Shown piece by piece: positions 33,065 through 44,263 of a stretch of 64,000 bases of DNA. Numbering within the stretch: the first letter of the stretch is position 1; each line of letters opens with the position of its first letter. A program made the translations under genes and the position numbers. The stretch covers positions 55,925,802 through 55,989,801 of the forward strand of contig OU015493.1 of the NCBI GenBank assembly GCA_907164885.2. Direction: 5' to 3'. The notes below the pieces were generated by a model, which saw nothing but the letters and a program-made list of their open reading frames with translations, was not told the origin of the DNA and did not search any database. This DNA is from Dolomedes plantarius. Lineage: Eukaryota; Arthropoda; Arachnida; Araneae; Dolomedidae.

Positions 33065-33305
33065 GCATAGGCAAACGAACAACCCCTGGTGCCACCTCAA
33101 TTTTGACCAAGCACCCACCACGGGTGACATCTGGGTGGCTCGTACCTTCTCCCACCTTCTCTGACATCATAGGAAGACTTTCCGGTCTACGGATTTAAAG
33201 TGCCCATATCCGGCCGAGACAAGAAAAATTTAATGGCGTTAGTCAAGACTCAAACTGAGCACTCCCTGTCCCAGGGCCAACGCGCTACTACTTAGGTACC
33301 TCAAG
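33065..33305 (-). repeat. tRNA-derived SINE (family S1), second copy
   Basis: The body matches 12490-12600 (gccacctcaattttgacc, gtgacatctgggtggctcgt, ttccggtctacggattta). The pol III head at the right end is more decayed: TACCTAAGTAGTAGCGCG for the A box and a mutated B box. Same orientation as the 12.4-kb copy. Confidence 0.8.
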
Positions 33306-33309
33306 CGTA

Positions 33310-33738
33310 TTAAAAATGAATAATTACAAGTTAAAAAGAACTTCTTATATACCATGTTTTTAAATTTTCTGTTTAATCATATAAACTTGACAATTCTATG
33401 TATTAATAAATACTTTTTTAAATTTTTTTGATGAATTATCCCATCAACTTAAAAGAAAATGAAGTTAATTGGAAGTTAACTTGCGTTTAACTTTTCATTC
33501 CCGTCCCAGCGATAGATGGCTGCACCAGTCTACAAAAAATTAACTGAAAATGAATTCAATACTGCTTAAAGATGGCTAAAAGTATTAAAATAATGCATTG
33601 TCATCGTGTTCTGGGCTATTCTAAAAGTTTCAAATGTCTAGCTAGTCGGGAAGTTAGTTAAAAATCGATTGCAAGATTTGTACTGGACAAACACACACAC
33701 AAACAAGAAAGCGAGTTAATAAAAACATCGTAAAAATT
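33310..33738. repeat. Dispersed repeat W, copy 1
   Basis: About 430 bp matching 51305-51722 closely, including gctagtcgggaagttagtta, tattctaaaagtttcaaatg and gatagatggctgcaccagtc. No coding frame and no terminal inverted repeats were seen. Confidence 0.88.
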
Positions 33739-34615
33739 CAGTCTTACCGCTGAGCTTCTTAGTTTGATGCCTATGCTCAAAACTTTCCGATTTTCGACAC
33801 GGAGTATAGGCGTAGTCGAAAATTCCAGCTGAGTAGTTACGAATAAATGGGGAGCTGTGCCTTTGAAAAATAAATAAATAAAAAAATAAATAAATGCGGT
33901 TGAGACTTCAACCGATTGCCATGTTGGTTTTCGCCAGCCTGCTGTATAATACTTCCTCGCGTTTGTTGACACACATTATGACATTCATTGGACAAAGTAA
34001 AGCATTTGGGTTTTAACATCGATAAATTAACCTACTTGGGAACTATAAATCCTTAATACTAAATCTAGTCATATAAGGTGTTACTTTTTCAGCTTTAAAA
34101 GTTCTCTTTCAATCAAGGGTCATATTTACAGTTTCTTTCTAATCTATTTATGTGTGATTGTTCCCGTACAAGGCAAACATAAAAATTATATAAACACTCC
34201 ACAGGAAAAGTCTTCATTCAATTATCGGAGCCAGAAGTTACTTATCTAAAAAGTTATTTTTTAACATTCTAAATATATTTTGTTTTCCCAGTATAGAAGC
34301 TCTCGTTTTTGATGAAAACTAGTAAGAGCCACTATGTAACCTTCATAACGAAACGACGGCAAAATTTCCCGATCAAGAGAATCGCGTATAACAAATGAAA
34401 ACATTCTCGCCTTCGAAAGATAACATCATACCATCATTCTCTACTCGTCTAGGTAATTAAGAGTCTACTTTTATTTTGACCGTCGTTCTTTTTCCAGACT
34501 TTCGATCTGGTTCCTTGGATACCTTTCTTTTGACATATTTCTTCCAATAACTTTTTATTCTTTCCTTTCACTCATTTTTTCATACGAAATAATACTCATT
34601 ATTTCATACGAAATA
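33739..34615. other. Interval with nothing firmly recognised
   Basis: An A/T-rich (TAAA)n-like tract sits at 33868-33895. No domain recognised. Confidence 0.5.
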
Positions 34616-34816
34616 ATGAACGAAATTAATTTTTTGACCGGCCACGATTGTCTTAGTGCCCATTTGTTTCGTTTTAATTTGACTAATTCACCTGATTGTG
34701 TCTTGTGTGACTCTGGACAAGACATGACTGCAGCTCATCGGGACGAGTATTCTGCACTAAATGATTTGGACTGTATTGTTAAAAAATATTGGAGAACTCG
34801 TTGCCTGATGTACTGA
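34616..34816 (+). pseudogene. LINE ORF2 C-terminal remnant, copy 2
   Basis: FLTGHDCLSAHLFRFNL, CVLCDSGQ and an AHRDEY position equivalent to HIDEC in copy 1 show the same tail as 32.7 kb with substitutions, including loss of the final cysteine. Upstream sequence is not coding and contains the direct repeat tcatacgaaataat (34580, 34602). Confidence 0.7.
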
Positions 34817-34962
34817 TAGTCAGTGGCCTGGCATTTGTTTAATAATTTCGCTCATTAGCTCATATGAAATTATGCATACATTTTATTCAATTGATTCCTA
34901 AAAAATATTTTTTAAATATTAACAAAATAACTAACACACACACACACACATATATATATGTA

Positions 34963-36261
34963 CAGAAGGTCGTTCGCACTTTATGGAAACGATTTTGATA
35001 GTTGAGTTTTATGTATAAATACCATAGTTTTGGCGGGGATTTGCTTCTATGTGATAGCCATGGTACTTGACAATAGCTCTAGCTCGAATTTTCCATGAAA
35101 GTAAAGTTTTTCTTAGTACTGTCATGTCAATTTTACCCCATTCCTCTTGAACACTTTTCCAAAGTCGGTTCAGTGTTCTTGGATGTCGTTTTCCTAAGGC
35201 TCGTTTTAATAAACCGAAAGCGCAAAAGTACATTTGAGAAGCGTCATGTGATTTTACAGGTATTTCATTAAACGGATTATACTTTATTCATGTTTCTGAT
35301 TCTTTCATTGCTAAATAAGTGGCAGGTGATTTAGACGTGTGACTAGAGGCTTTGTCCATATGAAGCTCAATTTTATCAATGTCCTTTCCATATAAGACTG
35401 GAATTTCTTCATACAAAATTGGTTCTAAAATATTCTGCTGATAGTGGAGTGAATTAATTTTGGCTTCACTTGAGACTTTTATTATTTTTAATTTGCCGTT
35501 GTAACAAAATCCTGCAATTATCATGAATATCTTTGGGAACTTTTCTGTACACTGACGAAGCCCTTTCGTACGGTCGTCAGTTGAGCAATAGGAAATTGAT
35601 CTTTTTTTATTACAGTCACTTAAATACACCCCTGCCTCATCGAGTGTTACCACAAATTTCCATTTTTCAGCAGCTAGGTGGTTTTCATATAATTTTCTAC
35701 AATTTATTTTTCTTTCACCAATATGCTTTGACAAAAGTAGATGAACTTTAGATATAAACTTCTTTTTTAACTTCAAATCTTTATGAATGATTTTACTTAC
35801 AGTGCCGGAAGACATTTCTAGTTTCGATGCAAATGATCTTTGAGTCGGTGGATTTTCTTTTAGGATCAGAGACTTCGATTTCTTGATATTTATCTGCGTT
35901 CGAACAGTCTTAGGACGAGGTTACGCGGTCATGTTTTCATTTTTACTTTCAGTTAGACGATTTTTTCCTTTCAAATTTAATACATTATAAATACCTTTTT
36001 TTATAAATGCCGTAACCACGATTTTTACATCGCTTTATAATTTGTTGATACGAATTTTTCTCTTCGGAAAGCGCAGCTACGTAACCTTAGAGCTCTCTGT
36101 TAATTTTAGGAGTCATTTTCAAAATAAACCTTTTATTTTACATTCCAATGAAAAGAAACAGTAACAGACGATTATTCTGAAGTTGCCAAATTTTTATCTC
36201 TAAATGCAGACGACAAAAATAAATTGCAAAATCGTTTCCATAAAGTGCGAACGACCTTCTG
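34963..36261 (-). mobile_element. Tc1/mariner-superfamily element, DD41D type, 1.3 kb
   Basis: Perfect 35-bp terminal inverted repeats: cagaaggtcgttcgcacttt at 34963 and its complement ending at 36261. TA is adjacent on the left; on the right TA is two bases away (an extra TG). Both flanks are TA/CA-rich microsatellite. Contains one transposase gene on the minus strand. Confidence 0.93.
35009..36116 (-). pseudogene. DD41D-type transposase, disabled
   Basis: The ATG at 36116 starts MTPKINREL, then stops and a frame change interrupt the helix-turn-helix region. The frame 35288-35815 carries VVTLDEAGVYLSD (first aspartate) and IELHMDKASSHTS (second). A single TGA at 35288 separates it, in the same frame, from 35009-35280, which holds KSHDASQMYFCAFGLLKRAL. 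Counting from the second aspartate, the third acidic position comes after 41 residues and is tyrosine here (MYFC), so the catalytic triad is incomplete. The 41-residue spacing matches what is described for DD41D groups such as rosa and visitor; which group this is cannot be decided here. Confidence 0.82.
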
Positions 36262-36913
36262 TGTATATATATATATATATATATTTATTTATTTATATAC
36301 CTTTTTATTTCGTTATCTATTGCGCACCTTTCCAGAAACTGCTCCAACAGTTCATTGTTAAAGCTTTGTCTCGCTGAATGGACTACTGTCTAGTTGCTGC
36401 TGCCATCTAGTGGTATGTACAACACTAAATATTGATATGTTCCCTTTAGTTATGTTAAAAGAATGAAGACAAGTACTATTCAATTAATATACTATTGCTT
36501 TCCTCCGAAGTGAAGATCCCCGAGAAACAGGCCACAAAACCAATGCCAGGTCACTTCTGGCGGGAGGTCGACTAATTGTATAAAATACCAGAAACAATAT
36601 TTGTTTTCCATAAAAGTGTAGTCCAGACTCCCTATAATAAATGTGTATACACATTGTTAGCAATTCTGGTTAGAACATAAACGTATTTTTTACGTTATTC
36701 CATAACTTTTTTATGTTCAAATAAATAATGAAAGCATCTTGTATACTATTATGGGCTAGTAACTTTATTTACAGTTCTCGCTGCATTTTGTGATCACACA
36801 TGATAGCAATCAATCAGCCCCTTCAGGAAAAATTCAATTGCTGAACTATAAGTACTTTGAAAATCCACTTTTGGGGATAAAACTTAACAATAGAAGTAAA
36901 TTATCCCAAAATG

Positions 36914-36945
<32 letters not shown>

Positions 36946-39377
36946 GAGGAAGGGGAGAATTTGTTGTTTATACAGTTAATCTAATCATTTATGTTCGCTG
37001 ATTAAGATACTAAGTGAAATGATTTCCTTCACTGATTAAGAACGGAGGTGGGTTTTTTTACCTTTACGCACTCACTAAAACATCCACCAGACTCATGTTC
37101 TTCGATCAACGCCTTGTTAGATACAGTTAATATCGTATCATTTTTCCCATCCATGCATAATGTGGTTTCTCTAAGACAGTGTTGATCAGAGGAAAGTGAT
37201 GGATACTGTTAATAATACTTCACTGAACTCCCTATTTCATTGATGAAAATATTTTTACAGTGCAGCTTGCCGTTTATTATTTCATTAAATTACAAGTGTT
37301 GTCAGCCATGAGACAGAGCTCATAAAATAAAGAAATGTTAAAGTTGGGTGTATTTTTCTTAATTTGCTTCGTGTTTAACCTGTTTCGGTTCTTCTAAATT
37401 AATTTATTTCGGGTTTAAATTATTTCAACTGAAATATGACTGATTAAACTAAGCGAATGAATTGGGAAGATTTAAAAGTATCAATTGAAGGAATTACCTC
37501 ATGCAATCTCTTCTAAATAAGTTAGTAAAATTGTTAAATTTTATGGTGCACGTTAAATTAGAAATACATTAAAATTTGTACAAAAATATGATGTTGGTCT
37601 TATGTTTGAACATCGATTCTTGTATATATTTTCGTGCTTTTCCTTCGCTATTTATTATTTCTTTTTTCCCTGCTAGATGGAACCGCTGGTGCAAATAGAA
37701 TATCTCGTACTTTATGAGATATTCTAAAAAGTAGACAGATTCAAATAAGATATTCGTCTCAAATTTTGTCAGAATTACTGTTTAATATATTAAATATGGC
37801 ATTATTAACAAAATGTAGCAAATAAAACACGTCTGACATTCCCCGAAGCTTAAAAAGCAGATGGGATATTTTTCTTTCTACTGCTGCCATCTACTATCAT
37901 AGTTAGGAAGCTTAATGTAGAAAACTTTTTGTCAGTCGTAATTTTTAAAATCAATTAAAATCAATCATTTTTGGTCCTTTATAGTATTTTTTAGCGTGTT
38001 TAAGGTTGAGTTACATGATGAAAATATGAAACTAAAAATTATTTTAGTCATATTTTGACTAAGGTGGTTCAAAATTAAATTAAATTAATTTTATCTATAT
38101 AGTTTGAAATTAATTAACAAAAATGTCAAAATATTAGCCAAGTGATTACTCAGTTTAGAGGGGAAAAAATACCCTATATCTGCAGCCCAAAAGGCCTAGA
38201 TGAATTTACACAAAGTCATTCTTTGCATGATGCCTCAAAGTAATGTGTGAAGCTTTTTCTAAAATATTTTGTTACTCCCTGTTTCGTAATACTAAGTGAA
38301 ATGATTTCCTTCCTTTTTGAGGAGGAGCAAGAAAATTCTCGGCCCTTCACGTCCAACCTTTTGGTTTGCCTGGGTAGCACTGGGGGAAAAGGAATTGTCT
38401 CGGACCTCATATAAAACATCGAAAATATTTAATACTTATATAAGTAACAAAACTTCCTATATTTAAAAAAAACTTTCATTATAAAATTCTAAAAAAGAGA
38501 GCAGCATACATATGACACTAGGGGGATATTTGACCTTGTTTTTGAGGAACTTATGCATCAGTGTCGGGTTCGACGGAGGTGTTTGCAATTATCAGTGAGT
38601 TCTTCAGGTACTCACCAGATTTTTTTAAAATCGAATTTTACTCTTCGTGAGCTTCATTATTTGAAAATAGTTGTTCCCAAATATACGTGGAGCCAAAAAG
38701 CAATGGCAGGAATAAGGTGTGATGTGTAGAGGGGATACTTTTCTGTAGGAAGAGAAGTCATATAGTTTAAGATATTTTTGACCGTATTACTATCTGTCCA
38801 GGGCCACACGTGGGACGCGCCTTTTTTTCACCATGGTAAAACTGTGTCTTCTGAACATGCTCATTTGGAATATCTGAACTTATGATTCAAAACTACTCAT
38901 CCGTGAAATGTGGACTGTGTTTTAAGTTACGATAACGAACTAAGAATTTCTATCTCGCTTATATAAATAAAGAGCTGTAAATCCAATTCCTTCGGTGTTC
39001 CATTTAAAATAATAATTCCCTTACAAGGTATATTTGTTTGTCATAATGTCATAGCAAAAGTTTACAGAAGGGGAGAAATTACATCTGTAAAAGAGGCTTC
39101 GGCATCATTTACTGTTCATAAATATGAATTTAACTGAAGCTGTTGTTTCTTTTATAGCTATCTTTTTTACTCCTAAAGCAATTCTCAGTACAGCGGCATC
39201 TATAAATCAGATAAGAAACAGGAAAATACAATATTTTTTTCTTTTCAGTAGTTAAAATACTTCACGACTTCTGAATCACCCCGTTAGCCTCCTTATCTGC
39301 TATGGTGTGTTATTGTAATTATTGTGTTTTAATTTTTTTTCCGGATACCTGCTGCATAACTACATACATAGTTGGGC
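36262..39377. other. 3.1-kb AT-rich interval, nothing recognised
   Basis: Contains a (TA)n run at 36266-36285 and a T-homopolymer at 36914-36937. tgctgccatctagtgg at 36399 and tgctgccatcta at 37883 share a motif with repeat W. No gene, terminal repeat or RNA was recognised. Confidence 0.55.
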
Positions 39378-39463
39378 CAGGGGTTCCCAAACTTATTTGG
39401 CTTACCGCCCCCTTTTCAGAGAAAAAAATTACTCACCGCCCTCCTGAAAATTAACATCCTATG
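39378..39463 (+). mobile_element. hAT-type terminal end, interrupted by the BEL element
   Basis: caggggttcccaaacttatt at 39378 has the form of a hAT (Charlie-like) terminal repeat. The sequence is cut at 39464 by the left LTR of the BEL/Pao element. The other hAT end was not found beyond 43992. Confidence 0.55.
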
Positions 39464-39700
39464 TGTCGTCGGTAGCTCAGGACACCACACAAAGTATACA
39501 CTCATGGACTGTTTAAAGCTCAGTTTATTACATATCTCAATAACGGACTCAGACCCATCGGTTACGCGGTCACAAGCACCGCCAAACCCGTCTCTCCCGA
39601 AGGGGTCTCTCGGTGAACACCCCTTCGGGAGATAAACAAACACCCTTCTTTTTAAAAGAGGGCGCTGCTGCAACAGCGCTTGGGGGGTTGGTTCAGAGCA
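39464..39700 (-). repeat. BEL/Pao 3' LTR
   Basis: 237 bp starting tgtcgtcggtagctcaggac on the plus strand. It differs from the other LTR by an 8-bp length difference near 39622 and a few substitutions, including cagagca versus cagaaca at its end. Such low divergence suggests a fairly recent insertion. Confidence 0.93.
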
Positions 39701-39838
39701 TTCCGCCCCACGTTGCAATGGTAACATTCAACCATTTAATTATATAATCATAGCATAAATAATAAAATCTATGTATAAAATAAGCACAAGTATATGAAAA
39801 CATTAAACTACACATAACAAAAAATACTAATATAAAGA

Positions 39839-40138
39839 TTACATATTAACAGGTAAAATACAGATTTTAGTAATGGGCCTTTTAAAGATTCCAGACTGAG
39901 TTTTCACCTTAACAACTCTGACCCGTTTGTCATCACCAAAATAGAGCTCAATTATTCTACCTAATGCCCATTTTTGAGGAGGTAGATTTTCATCCTTGAG
40001 AAGCACTAGCTCATTGATTTTCATATTATTTTTCTCCACCATCCACTTGGATCTCTGTTGCAGATTATTAAGATACTGTACCTGCCATTTCCTCCAAAAA
40101 ATTTGAATTACTTTTGTCATTCTTTTCCAGTTGGACAA
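39839..40138 (-). pseudogene. BEL/Pao integrase C-terminal domain (DUF5641)
   Basis: Reads IQIFWRKWQVQYLNNLQQRS, then INELVLLKDENLPPQKWALG and a 'VRVVKVKT..G...RPITKICILP' ending, the conserved closing domain of BEL/Pao pol. The first codon given is not a true start. The catalytic DDE core and zinc-binding domain of the integrase that should precede it are absent. About 260 bp of unrecognised sequence separates it from the pol frame. Confidence 0.85.
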
Positions 40139-40394
40139 GCGAGTAATTAATTATTCTACCAAACAGTAATTTTTTGAGAATTGATAAAATAGTAAAATTT
40201 ACCCTTAATGACAAAAAGACAGTTAAAGTCTAACCAATATTAACTAAGTAGACGAGAAAAAGGTTAATTAAACAATAACAGCACAAAGTATTACACAAGA
40301 ATATACCTATATGGAAAATATTATAAAAACACTCATTTTTCAAAAGAATTAACAATACAATGAATAAAAGTTCGACCCTTAAATATCTAAAACA

Positions 40395-42356
40395 CTAATC
40401 ATCTTTTTTCTCAGTTATACAGTTTTCCTTTTTTCTCTTATTGAAATTTTTCTCAAATTTTACACATTCATTGCGAACATTTTGTGCTCGTGATCTAGTC
40501 TTTAGAACTATAGGGTTTGTAGGGTCAACAAAAAACTTTGTAGTGTACTCTCTAGTTACATAATACACAACAGCATTTGATTTAGTGTAACTGTTACTAA
40601 TACTAAATAACTCTTGATGAAATGAATTAGAAGTTACAGTAAGCACATGTAAGTCACTTTGTTTTGAATGTTTGAGTTCAGACGTGAACTCGTCTCTTAT
40701 GACTGATGTAGGAATTTCACGTTCGGGATACTCTCGGTCAGTCAGGAAAGTAGGACCCTCGAACCACAGTTCACTCGTAGCCAGTTTCTCAGGATTCATT
40801 CCTCTCGAGATAAGGTCCGCTGGATTGTTCTCGGAAAACACGTGACGCCACTGTTGCACTGTTGTCAGGTCTTGTATCTTGGCTACACGGTTTGCCACGA
40901 ATGTTTTTAGTAGGTAGGGATCTTTTCGTATCCATGAAAGTACAATCATGGAATCACTCCACAGATAGATGTCACTTGCCTTAAATTGTAAGGCACTGTT
41001 CACTTTGGTTATCAACTTTGCTAACAGAACAGCTGCACATAACTCTAACCTTGATATTGTAGCCCACTTAAGAGGCGACACATGTGACTTGCTACAAACC
41101 AAGTTCACTTCGAAAGCACCATTTTCTGACGTTGATTTGCAGTAAATGACGCATCCATATGCAGACTCGGGCGCATCTGCAAATCCGTGAAGCTCAATAT
41201 GCACTGATTTTTCTATCAGTATACACATCTTAACACTCACGTTATTTATTGCTGGCAAGGATTCGATGAAATCTTTCCACTGTTGCGCTTCCGTGTCAGG
41301 AAGCGGATAGCTCCCGTCTAAATTCAAGCACCACAGTTTTTGTAAAAAGATCTTTGCTCTCGCCACCACCGGACCTAAGAGTCCAAGGGCGTCAAAAGCT
41401 CGCGCAATTGTGGAAAGCACTGATCTCTTCGTAGGCGGAACCACGTTTTCCAGCTGAATTTGGAAAGTAAAGTGGTCAATGCTAGGTTTCCACGAAACAC
41501 CTAGCGCCTTTGTTTCTTCTTGAAAATTGTAGTCACTGTCAAGCCCTGTTTTTAATTCAGGGTTATTACTACACCACTTGTGTAGCATCATGCCTCCGCT
41601 CTTGAGAACCCCTATTAACTCCGATTGAAGTTCCTTTGCTTCGCTCAGAGTGTCGGCACCACTCAGGACATCGTCCATGTAGAAGTCTCTCTCTAAAACT
41701 GGTGACGCTAAAGGATAATTCTCATATTCCTCTCTGGATTTTCCTAAACTCATTGGATCTTCTTTTAATGGCATTTTTACTATATATCTCCCCGTACTAT
41801 CTCTCTTAACGTTTTCCTCAAAATGCTCTTCACAAATTATTGCTTCTTTATTTTTGGGTACTGCCATCTCCACATTTTCTATTTCCCAAAATTTCTCTAA
41901 AGCTTCGTTTAAACCATTATTATCCCCAATAAACCCACAATGTACATTTCCCTCAGTTGCTATGGGTATGCTCCCACTAACTACATATCCAAAAACTGTA
42001 TTCTGTAGAATCAAATTACTATTAGCAGGATAAATCTGACCTGGCTGTAACAGCTCATAAAAGATTTCAGCGCTCAAAAGCAGATCTACGCGACCTGGCA
42101 CATTAAAGTTTTCATCCGCTAGTTTTGCATAGCTTAATTCTGGCACATTTACCTTAAGCATTTTTGACGGCAAGAAATCTGTAATTCTGAATACAACTAA
42201 AAATTCTAATTCTCTTTCAAAATTTCCCTCAAAATTGGAAATTGTTGTACTAACCACATATTTAATTATGGTGGAGATATCTCCTATCCCGCAAACTGTC
42301 ATATTGGTTCTATCTCTTTTTAAACCGAGACTAAACTCTAAACTCTTTTTAAACAT
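40395..42356 (-). CDS. pol: BEL/Pao pol, 653 codons, protease/RT truncated, RNase H present
   Basis: Order along the protein: C-terminal part of the aspartic protease region (MTVCGIGD near residue 20, NVPGRVDLLLSAEIFYELLQ near 85). A linker follows, up to the only palm motif of the reverse transcriptase (ERDFYMDDVLSG near 225). Next come the thumb/connection and the Pao-type RNase H (HGFADAPESAYG near 385, ISRLELCAAVLLAKL near 430, IYLWSDSMIVLSW near 460). Last is the start of the region leading to integrase (NPADLISRGM near 510). The DSG protease site and the RT finger and first palm motifs are missing. The frame is open throughout, so loss was by in-frame deletion. It overlaps the gag-side frame by 19 bases at a deletion junction. 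Confidence 0.88.
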   Translation of the reverse strand: MFKKSLEFSLGLKRDRTNMTVCGIGDISTIIKYVVSTTISNFEGNFERELEFLVVFRITDFLPSKMLKVNVPELSYAKLADENFNVPGRVDLLLSAEIFYELLQPGQIYPANSNLILQNTVFGYVVSGSIPIATEGNVHCGFIGDNNGLNEALEKFWEIENVEMAVPKNKEAIICEEHFEENVKRDSTGRYIVKMPLKEDPMSLGKSREEYENYPLASPVLERDFYMDDVLSGADTLSEAKELQSELIGVLKSGGMMLHKWCSNNPELKTGLDSDYNFQEETKALGVSWKPSIDHFTFQIQLENVVPPTKRSVLSTIARAFDALGLLGPVVARAKIFLQKLWCLNLDGSYPLPDTEAQQWKDFIESLPAINNVSVKMCILIEKSVHIELHGFADAPESAYGCVIYCKSTSENGAFEVNLVCSKSHVSPLKWATISRLELCAAVLLAKLITKVNSALQFKASDIYLWSDSMIVLSWIRKDPYLLKTFVANRVAKIQDLTTVQQWRHVFSENNPADLISRGMNPEKLATSELWFEGPTFLTDREYPEREIPTSVIRDEFTSELKHSKQSDLHVLTVTSNSFHQELFSISNSYTKSNAVVYYVTREYTTKFFVDPTNPIVLKTRSRAQNVRNECVKFEKNFNKRKKENCITEKKDD

Positions 42357-43416
42357 AGACGATTTCTCTTCACCACCTTAATTCTTTCATTGATAGATAA
42401 TGCTTTGTACTTTGGGCATTTAGATACAATATGATTAATTTTTTCCTCGCAATATAGTATGCATTGTGAATCTTTCACTTCAGATAAAAATGATTTAGAC
42501 ACATTTCTCGAATATGAATTTTTCTGATAAATGGAATTTATGGTCATGGTTTTTCCTCGTGAAGCAAAATATACGTCAATCTCCTTAGACAGCTGAATCG
42601 GTTGAAACCACGTATCAGCCTGTCTTACACTGATAAAAGAAGCAGTTTCTTTGTCTAATGTTTGAAATAGTTTATCGGAAACCAAGAGTTTTTTTAATGT
42701 TTCGAAATCTGCCACTTTTCTCAATTTTAGGTAGTAATCAAGACTAGTTGTTAGTCGAGATGTAAATTGTAAATGCGTCTCATTTGTCTGACGTATTGCC
42801 TTTCTGAATTGGTCTAAAACATCTTGCGGCGACGGTTCGAATTCCCGTAAGACGATTGTTTTGATTTTTGAATAGTCGCAAAGCCCATCATCTTTGCTGT
42901 ATGTCAGCACATTTGAGGCCTTCTCACCTAGCAAATTTATGAGAATCTCAGCTTTGAACTTTTATGGCACGTTTTTCGTGTGAAAAGCCCTCTCTAACGA
43001 TGCAAAATATAGCACCCATCCTTCGGGTTTGCTAAGAACTCTTAAAGTTAAAGTTCGAACCCCTTTCACAAGAGACTCCAAAGACTCACTTTTCTCAACG
43101 GGATTTTCTTTTTCCGGGGAAATCTCTCTCGATTCTGCTCTGATTTTAGCCAATTCTGGCTCGACTCGTGTTTTTTCCAGCTTAAGTTTTTCAAACTCTA
43201 TCTCTTTATTTTTAAATCTAACTCTCTCTGCTCTTCCGATTTTTTAGTATCCACAATCTCTGTAATTAATTCCTCAACATAATCAGGATCATTTTTAAAT
43301 TTCTCAGAACGCTTTATAATATTTGTCAGCTCGATCACAGACATTTTGTCCGTTACTGCTTCATTTAGATTTACGGCAACAAGCCGAAGATCATCTTTTA
43401 TCGCGTTCTTAAACAT
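42338..43416 (-). pseudogene. gag: BEL/Pao gag-like region, interrupted
   Basis: ATG at 43416 begins a 72-codon frame ending at 43198. The reading continues after breaks in 42962-43153 and 42338-42934. The middle has the 'W.LYFASLERAFHTKNVP' segment seen in retrotransposon Gag proteins. The last frame has CILYCEEKINHIVSKC, a zinc-knuckle-like CxxC...HxxxxC motif, then 'NERIKVVKRNRLCL', which normally leads into the protease. It stops just after, at the junction with the deleted protease. Gag would coat the RNA genome. Two interruptions mean this copy cannot make it. Confidence 0.75.
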
Positions 43417-43464
43417 TGTATCAGTGACTTAGTAAATATGCGTTAAATCTCACAACAAATTAAG

Positions 43465-43640
43465 TACTCATTAACTCACAGTTATAAAATTCAGGACTCA
43501 TGAAATCACAGTTTTAAAATTCGAAACTCATTAAATCAGAGATTTAAATTCAAGACTCATTAAATCAGAGATTTAAATTCAAGACTCATTAAATCACAAT
43601 TTTAAATTCAGGACTCATTAAATCACAGATATTCACTAAT
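43465..43640. repeat. Tandem repeat in the BEL/Pao 5' leader
   Basis: Six to seven copies of a 28-31-base unit of the form aaattcaagactcattaaat+cacag, lying between the 5' LTR and the gag start. Confidence 0.9.
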
Positions 43641-43758
43641 GTACTATAAAAGATTCCTACTTCTCTTTCCGGAGCATCACAAATCGAAATCCTCATATAA
43701 ACCGGAGGTTAACACACAAAAATATCCAAGGTTGCCTTCTAAGGTTCTGACGGACCAG

Positions 43759-43987
43759 GTGTCGTCGGTAGCTCAGGACACCACACAAAGTATACACTCA
43801 TGGACTGTTTAAAGCTCAGTTTATTACATATCTCAATAACGGACTCAGACCCATCGGTTACGCGGTCACAAGCACCGCAAAACACGTCTCTTCCGAAGGG
43901 GTCTCTCGGTGAACACTGATAAACAAACACCCTTCTTTTTAAAAGGGGGCGCTGCTGCAAAAGCGCTTGGAGGATTGGTTCAGAACA
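43759..43987 (-). repeat. BEL/Pao 5' LTR
   Basis: 229 bp, TG...CA ends in either orientation. Near-identical to 39464-39700 and followed by the target duplication ctatg at 43988-43992. Confidence 0.93.
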
Positions 43988-44263
43988 CTATGAGAGTAAA
44001 GATAGATACAATGACAAATTTTCGGCCTCTTAGGTATCTACTTTTCTACCTATATAGAACACAGTAAAGGAATATGTTGTTGTAAATAAGACACCTTAAA
44101 GCTTGAAATTATAAAATTATTCATGAAAATTACCCATAGTTACATTCGCATTACACACCAAAATTTGAGATAACGAATGATAATAATTGTTTAGTAAAAA
44201 TTACAAATAACAATAAAACTAATGAGAAGTATGAACTTGGCTGCACAGCAATTAATTTATTTA

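Larger units (their letters stand above)
39464..43987 (-). mobile_element. BEL/Pao LTR retrotransposon, complete ends, internally deleted
   Basis: Two LTRs (39464-39700 and 43759-43987) enclose gag- and pol-like sequence on the minus strand. The exact 5-bp target duplication ctatg lies at 39459-39463 and 43988-43992. The minus strand next to the 5' LTR reads TGGTCCGTCAGAACC, a possible primer binding site, and the purine-rich GTGGGGCGGAA precedes the 3' LTR. The 4.5-kb length is shorter than usual for the group because parts of protease, RT and integrase are missing. It can only have moved with proteins supplied by a full-length relative. Confidence 0.93.

Noticed and set aside
39372..39635. 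87- and 103-codon frames over the left LTR, and 43739-43960 over the right
   Set aside because: LTR sequence with CAAC/GGGG runs; the same frames appear in both LTRs only because the LTRs are copies.
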